Shown here: piece by piece, positions 33,301-36,909 of the stretch
How the letters are laid out: each line of letters starts with the position of its first letter
Position numbering within the stretch: the stretch's first letter is position 1
NCBI GenBank assembly: GCA_016929595.1
Contig: JAFGIN010000168.1
Coordinates: 1 to 36,909 of the forward strand
Source of the DNA: Chitinispirillaceae bacterium
GTDB taxonomy: Bacteria > Fibrobacterota > Chitinivibrionia > Chitinivibrionales > Chitinispirillaceae
DNA: 36,909 nucleotides
Reading direction: 5' to 3'
The notes under the pieces: generated by a model
The model's database searches: none
The model's input: only the letters and a program-made list of their open reading frames with translations
What the model was told of the DNA's origin: nothing
Translations under genes and position numbers: made by a program

Positions 33301-36130
33301 AGATAGTAAAAAGATCCAGATTGTCGCTACATCTCCTGATAACCTGGTTTCAACCACCTATACACTTACTGTTACAAAAAGTAAAAGTTCGTTTGTATCC
33401 TTGTGTGGATTTGAAATTATCGATAACAACGGTGCTGCATTGGGTTTTTCACCAGCATTTTTTCCTGCAACTCATAATTACACAGTGAATTCACTCTCCT
33501 CTGCCCAGCGTTCTGTTCGCATAAAACCACTTGTTAACGGGAACTATAATGTTCTTGTAAATAATCTTAAAGCACCTGGCAATAAGTTTTCATCTCCAGT
33601 TGGTTTGGAGTATGGCAATAATAGTGTAACCCTTGCCATATATGCAGAAGATAAAGTGACAAAATCTGAATACAATATAGAGTTTAACAGAGCAGCACCT
33701 TCAGATGTTAAATTAAATACATTATCACTTGCAGGGCTTACTCTTGACAAGACGTTTAGCAGTAATGAATTTTCATATGTTGGTACAGCTGCTAATACAC
33801 AGCAAACATTTAGCTTCAGTGCCACTACCACAGCGCAGAGTATTGAATACTGGTATAATGATAATGTTACTGGGCAATTATCGTCTGGAGAAAATTCCGG
33901 GCCCATCGGGTTAAGTGAGAGTATTAGTTTCTTAAAGCTGAAAGTCCATGGGACTGGTCTTGAAACGGCGAAATACCTCTTTAAACTTCAGAAAGAGCCT
34001 GCTAACAATGTAAAACTAAACGCAATAAATATTTATGATCCGGCGAATAATCGGATTGGTATTAATAGTTACAATCCGAATATCACAGAGTACTCAATCA
34101 GCGTACCTTTTAGTATAGATAATCTTAAGATAGCCCCGCAGAAAGCAGATGCAACATCAAAGCTATATTACTGCGAAAATGAAATGACTACATCTGATAT
34201 TACGGGTGCGATTGATATTGGAGATAATACGTTTAAGTTTGATGTAGTTTCCCAGGACGAAACCAGTAGAGCCAGCTATAAAATATTTGTTCTGCGAAAC
34301 CAGGATATTCCCCTGTCGAAGACATCGATTGCAATTAATACACTTAGCGGTATGGAAGATAAGGTGAAAAATGTCCCGATACGTATTTCACGTTCCTATT
34401 CTCTTAATAGTGTGGAATCTTTTACCTATAGTGTAACAGGTGGAACTGCGACAAACGGCACTGATTTTATCTTAAATCCCGCTGGCAGTATAACACTGGA
34501 TCTGTGCGATGAATTTAAAGATGTGTATATTAACATCATAGATGATGCCGCAGCAGAGAACGATGAGACTATACAAATATCATTTTACAATTCTTCCGGT
34601 ACGATGATTGACAGAGTAAACTATACAATCCTGGATGATGACAAAGATAATACTGTTCCGAATGTGACAATCACTACTCCAACACCAAATTACTATTTTT
34701 GGACTCCATCAGCTGTTATTTCTATAAGTGGTACAGCAAATGATAATGATGGGATTAATCGTGTCACATATACACTCACCGGTGCTACAACAGGGAGCGG
34801 GAATGCAACAGGAACAACAAGTTGGAACATAGCTCCGTTATCCATCAATATGGGCTTTACAACAATTACTGTGACTGCAACTGATAATATTGGTAATGTA
34901 AGCTCTGATATCTTAAATGTCACTCGCAGTGCAGAAACTGGAATCCGTTATGTACGAGCAAATAATGGAACATCCGGAGATGGACATTCATGGGTTTCTG
35001 CATATAATCGCCTGCAGGACGCATTAGAGGAAGTTCATACTATTGGAAGTGTGGTAACTGAAATAAGAGTGGCTGCTGGTACCTACTATGCTGACAATGG
35101 TACAGGTTTGAAAGACAAATATTTCGACATATATCCGGCTAGTCCCAATGTTAAAGTAATAGGTGGCTTCCCGGCTGATGGAGGAGATGTATCGCAACGG
35201 AATTGGCGAATTAACCAGACTATCCTTTCTGGTGATCTTGGAGATAAAGATCCAAATACCAAAGATGTATGGGATGTACGGGCTGATGGGACATATGAAA
35301 TTAGAAATAACGAAGATAATTCCAACTTAGTTGTTAAGGTAACTTCGGTAGGTATAGACGATCTTCTTGATGGTTTTATTATCACTGGTGGAACAGGTAC
35401 TACCCATGAAAGTGGTGGCTTACAATATACCAGAGCCGGAATGGCAACTATTTATACGATTAAGAATTGCAGATTTATAATGAACACTGGTTTGGATGGC
35501 GGTGGGGCTGAATGTAGCAGAGAAACAGTTATAGAAAATTGTGAATTCATCCAGAACATCGCATATCAGTACGGAGGTGGGCTTTATTCACTTTTAGGTA
35601 ATATGTCAGTCAGAAATTGTTTGTTTCATCATAACTTCGCAGGTTTACTTGGAGGGGGAATTTTTTTAGGGGCGGCAGAAATAATAAATTCTACCATTAC
35701 AGAAAATAAAGCTTATCTTACCGGAGGAGGTGTTTGCAATAGTTTATGTGAAGGCTTTGGAACAAATTCTCTTAAAAACTGTATCGTCTTTAACAACTTT
35801 AGTACAGTTAATACGATAAACCTTCATGATGAATTCTTTAATATGTACCCTTATATTGATGATACTCCAATTTACCAGTTAAGATTAAAAAATTGTGATA
35901 TACAATATGTTAACGATTACGATCTATCTTACCAGGTTAATTGTTTCGGTGTTTTTCCTGACTTAAATACTTTATACGGTTTGAATGCAGGATCAATTTG
36001 TGTTGATAGAGGAAATTCAACTTTCGTTCCTCCTGGAATAGTTGAAGATCTATATGGGAATAGCAGGTTCGTTGATGGTGATGGTAATGGTTCAATTCGG
36101 GTTGATATTGGCGCAGTAGAAAAACAATAG
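27317..36130 (+). CDS. Giant secreted Tc/Rhs-like multidomain protein (SpvB-like, propeller, adhesin domains)
   Basis: A 2937-aa protein. The frame opens at a TTG (27275), but GGGGAG at 27301 and the signal peptide NVCKAVFIFLYMVSIVFA favour the ATG at 27317. About 30-400: SpvB/TcB-like start (SGGVNLFSGDAGFPFPVYSL, GVIGLGWAFGVGKV, YYWQSPEGLQKKLF). About 415-940: blades with a 'W-G--W' core (VYWDGIEWRKQ, FRFDGTSWNSQ, YRWDGDSWASE, FSWNGENWNKQ, LKFNGLNWETE), propeller-like. About 945-1470: further Rhs-type shell (VTDGSGGSTVYKFICG, TYFYDPRWKSKTAEVD). About 1560-1925: unassigned, possibly a second propeller. About 1925-2330: four cadherin-like sandwich repeats. About 2332-2445: Calx-beta (GGTATNGTDF). 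Then an Ig-like domain and a right-handed beta-helix (2542-end) closing with the choice-of-anchor-type YGNSRFVDGDGNG and DIGAVE. No Rhs core is present. Confidence 0.85.
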   Translation: MNVCKAVFIFLYMVSIVFADGGTSTEDVNPFNEFMQPSGGVNLFSGDAGFPFPVYSLSGRNGMNVDIKFQYSSNIYAKVRARNDIAPTGVIGLGWAFGVGKVVSEHNNTAKYDDDTYYWQSPEGLQKKLFVKSGNSFYIEDMPYWKVERKVADGLVTGWEFTDKGGKKYFYGNPGGAFSTNKATRYTIYCATSGYVGPNLSACAELYPYIWDLACVSDLFNNKVHYTYEQKSERFDPTMDLYYTRASYIKEIKNPQGDKIEFTYKEKDDPREYYGYHSRYQKASRYVDVFEKEYLSEMLVTVQNNAQRKYTFGYKVISLIDDTKNSKTPELRDCFAKRLLTSIKEYTFDAGKQKLLNATGFSYYEDKKVKGSAASINKQKENYNFGALKEILLPRCGKISYEYEKQELTLSSKGMFSSVDPEIKEIVDNAEYVAGGVTEDGIDFAVLAYEKTATDIKLLIVYWDGIEWRKQKLNVSTDDKYLKAFTGSNYIVLITKQNISTDTYRFGFNFCSYSSKNKEFIIKNESIANSYQIGTYISEPKVLISGDNVLVTDLIENYNDITYSRIIGSIGVNFAPYTANVRTKLFSYNKNSNSWSNTINRLDLLCFGEFDGPSDLWKDRKTYRYDFILGNNYLIKCKFAGNGEDYITQIEESNFSVTKSFEECCEDNDVFRWADQFKDLEVFRFDGTSWNSQSYSFHQLGGRRVFVGEDYFVIYYKPGTWANEIAYIYRWDGDSWASERHEIIHAKNFEVTTGHDFFAIDRPITNNLDLFSWNGENWNKQVDREYYNKNIDFKTGNDFLTLRYANHSFGRGKNWHLKENFKVWNKFKNKLDFTHGSNIGLGKKIEKTFDVGRDFIVASRNKDQNRNAVHDLTFNALKFNGLNWETEKIYSEFTKNKEEMKDPQPNAFGQSFYIKKNAGNTKELLFYKKFQNSFSEPIFVYSVTNKKIYDGLHTDPMVINYDYNIDGNCYYNLQAGTAEFEKVTVTDGSGGSTVYKFICGANIVDGLGNITYNRRVLEGQLEQKTILDKTGGVVSNEKYSYGIVDNTDVNEWPSEMYYTYNSKIEKTNFGIVQTVENTIDLANGEIKESKETGGSRQLITKNIYPSDISSLIIPEYEKMMEKNIIGSPLQTTIYSTNTDPGNAVSSSVNTWKINNDIVVPDATYSWKTKSGVSTYSDYDFDVETMNTTYVKRSEIVCRTAFGQVTEEKLAMNKSKSKYLSTANFYGHQSCLPIATAKGAHYTECAFLTGDYSDALVADGVEYIDGEQQWVNGNAAIVLPVIQHFGEQVLALKNAKYIQKKIAGANLKGDYIFSAWCVASGTGTGHKIHLDALKGTSNDDITGSLKTGAFDVVNGEWKKVFRVITAEQIKTLPAGSDLTLKITAETGTEINVEDVRFYPKSALVKTYFYDPRWKSKTAEVDENNNPSNITEYDTFGFVERTKKRSATGVETPIQTFSRTYMNCFPEESPKLGYIIVNTSVVKIENGVPSYINLNGSKSAKVVATAENLNSTIAINGDVSNEHTTSKEIELASGANGPVVVSVIEPNGDLSTPGTYKDYYLYINNPRLCANLQKEGIVDAYSNSIVLTEFNGLLTIIAAEPARVTIKQLSSGIWQDIHNLTGIYSKVKATVYNSNLFIGMLDEENAGKLKMYQITGATITDITSDISTASIVDFSLTTNASGDIVAGFIADEAEELTGTAGDELVEKAFVKVYNGAQWGALGADHGKVSEAVTNEISLGRNSSGIICSYLINDELQDGIGIKNFASGTWNAYAGGTVTNAAVTNHAMKIDQSGKVFVSFIAYGDFFTETGFNRLDGVSALRVKTLQSGVWVDAQSGKENICYINDKDKYGFHVINSIPFLFFSNESNENAVTIIKLANTGWEPVGNYTALKMGSTIQAFYNSGSSTKYIVHKNENSGQFDLVEDAGSCGNVFLENLQVMQNTANVVLYPAFNSYTYNYDLIANSAQPTLTISGVANGSNVISIDGDQVTNKSIYIDGDSKKIQIVATSPDNLVSTTYTLTVTKSKSSFVSLCGFEIIDNNGAALGFSPAFFPATHNYTVNSLSSAQRSVRIKPLVNGNYNVLVNNLKAPGNKFSSPVGLEYGNNSVTLAIYAEDKVTKSEYNIEFNRAAPSDVKLNTLSLAGLTLDKTFSSNEFSYVGTAANTQQTFSFSATTTAQSIEYWYNDNVTGQLSSGENSGPIGLSESISFLKLKVHGTGLETAKYLFKLQKEPANNVKLNAINIYDPANNRIGINSYNPNITEYSISVPFSIDNLKIAPQKADATSKLYYCENEMTTSDITGAIDIGDNTFKFDVVSQDETSRASYKIFVLRNQDIPLSKTSIAINTLSGMEDKVKNVPIRISRSYSLNSVESFTYSVTGGTATNGTDFILNPAGSITLDLCDEFKDVYINIIDDAAAENDETIQISFYNSSGTMIDRVNYTILDDDKDNTVPNVTITTPTPNYYFWTPSAVISISGTANDNDGINRVTYTLTGATTGSGNATGTTSWNIAPLSINMGFTTITVTATDNIGNVSSDILNVTRSAETGIRYVRANNGTSGDGHSWVSAYNRLQDALEEVHTIGSVVTEIRVAAGTYYADNGTGLKDKYFDIYPASPNVKVIGGFPADGGDVSQRNWRINQTILSGDLGDKDPNTKDVWDVRADGTYEIRNNEDNSNLVVKVTSVGIDDLLDGFIITGGTGTTHESGGLQYTRAGMATIYTIKNCRFIMNTGLDGGGAECSRETVIENCEFIQNIAYQYGGGLYSLLGNMSVRNCLFHHNFAGLLGGGIFLGAAEIINSTITENKAYLTGGGVCNSLCEGFGTNSLKNCIVFNNFSTVNTINLHDEFFNMYPYIDDTPIYQLRLKNCDIQYVNDYDLSYQVNCFGVFPDLNTLYGLNAGSICVDRGNSTFVPPGIVEDLYGNSRFVDGDGNGSIRVDIGAVEKQ

Positions 36131-36149
36131 TTTTTAAAGGAGTGTTAAA

Positions 36150-36692
36150 ATGAAAGCAGTTGTCTTACTTGTATGTATCTTTACCGGCATAATATATGGA
36201 CAGCCAAAATATATACCAAACGCTGAATCGCCATATTCAACATGGGAGGCTGAAAGCTTATTTGTAAATACCGATCTGGAGATAATAAATCCCGACAAAC
36301 CTGTAAGAGTAAGGATATCAAATTGCAGTAACAGCAGTTTTGGACGGATATTCTGGCGTACTAACGATACCAGTAAAAGCCTTGAATTATTATTTACTAA
36401 AGACTCAAATTGTACTAATACGACCGAAATTACTGGTTTACAAGACAATAGTAATTTACGTTTTGTTTTCTTCGTAGATTCTGCACAAGGTGGATCAGTT
36501 TTTATAAAAAACAAAAAATTGTACAGTGGAACAAAAAATAGTACATTATTCCCGGAAAATGATGGCTTTAAAAATGGCCTTGTTGCGACAGGTAAGGTTG
36601 GTGAAGACGTTGCTGAAATAGGTTTTGACAATGGCATCGGTGCTTTCAGCGAATTGCATCTGGTAATTACAAATGTGAAAATTGTTAAATAA
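36150..36692 (+). CDS. Small secreted beta-rich protein, unknown function
   Basis: A 180-aa protein with a signal peptide (KAVVLLVCIFTGIIYG, cleavage near QPK). The mature part alternates strands and Asn/Ser-rich loops (VRVRISNCSNSSFGRIFW, ELLFTKDSNCTNTTEI), with paired cysteines near 58 and 87, and ends in a strand (HLVITNVKIVK). The fold looks like a beta-sandwich, possibly carbohydrate-binding. AAGGAG precedes the ATG and the gene starts 19 bases after the giant gene, so it is the last gene of that operon. The family is unknown. The 217 bases after it hold no terminator or gene that I can see. Confidence 0.7.
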   Translation: MKAVVLLVCIFTGIIYGQPKYIPNAESPYSTWEAESLFVNTDLEIINPDKPVRVRISNCSNSSFGRIFWRTNDTSKSLELLFTKDSNCTNTTEITGLQDNSNLRFVFFVDSAQGGSVFIKNKKLYSGTKNSTLFPENDGFKNGLVATGKVGEDVAEIGFDNGIGAFSELHLVITNVKIVK

Positions 36693-36909
36693 TTTCATTT
36701 CAAAATACAGTAAAAAATTTCTTTAGCAAATTCACTGAACAAACTATGAACGCCAAGGATGATATTGATACATGAGTTAAAAGTGAAATTGTGTCTGGCA
36801 GGCAGAGAGTATGTGCTTTTAATTGTGATTTTTTTATTTAACATCATACAAATTCCCAAATTATTTATCATACGATTTCCAGCCTATCATCATATTTTCC
36901 CACAATAAA

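Noticed and set aside
1-36909. tRNA, rRNA, CRISPR arrays or IS transposases
   Set aside because: No tRNA cloverleaf, rRNA core, regularly spaced repeat array or transposase motif was seen on either strand.

Overview
The window is a moderately AT-rich bacterial chromosome segment with mostly short intergenic gaps and clear Shine-Dalgarno sites. The best taxonomic clue is a TIGR02147-type regulator (2617-3513), a family I know mainly from Fibrobacterota. Many secreted and outer-membrane-like proteins, a CBM3-like module and a PilZ protein also fit a Gram-negative, surface-oriented member of that phylum, perhaps a Chitinispirillum/Chitinivibrio relative. The taxonomic call is an inference.

Layout. 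0.1-3.7 kb: a minus-strand operon of TIGR02147 regulator, overlapping lipoprotein and secreted ConA-like protein, with a promoter and a Rho-independent terminator. 3.8-9.3 kb: a small secreted protein, a small hypothetical, an ispE-like kinase, a PilZ protein, an overlapping three-gene glycan-type operon (small protein, GT9 glycosyltransferase, methyltransferase) and a hemerythrin. 9.4-19.5 kb: intact genes mixed with gene remnants. The remnants are a truncated MFS sugar porter, a decarboxylase C-terminus, a second OmpA-like fragment, a frameshifted DsbD-like gene and a radical-SAM fragment. The intact genes include a leaderless OmpA-like protein paired with an HEIGH metallopeptidase, a flavodoxin, a rhomboid protease, a PHP protein, a YqgE/AlgH protein and a YkgJ-type Cys-cluster protein.

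19.9-36.7 kb is the most interesting part: a plus-strand island of secreted Rhs/Tc-like proteins. It encodes (1) a 758-aa YD-repeat protein without a core or toxin; (2) a 1162-aa protein with a CBM3-like module, a beta-helical region, a Ca-binding-type repeat, a Gly linker, an Rhs core and a variable C-terminal toxin-like domain; (3) an 80-aa probable immunity protein; (4) two tandem paralogous beta-rich proteins; (5) a 2937-aa protein with an SpvB/TcB-like start, propeller-like repeats, cadherin-like, Calx-beta and Ig-like domains and a beta-helix tail; (6) a small secreted protein. Each large piece has its own signal peptide, and together they hold the parts usually found in one Rhs polypeptide or in a TcB-TcC pair. 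I propose a split, Sec-exported Rhs/Tc-like toxin system that may act on carbohydrate-rich surfaces. All functions are inferred from sequence reading; no database search was run.
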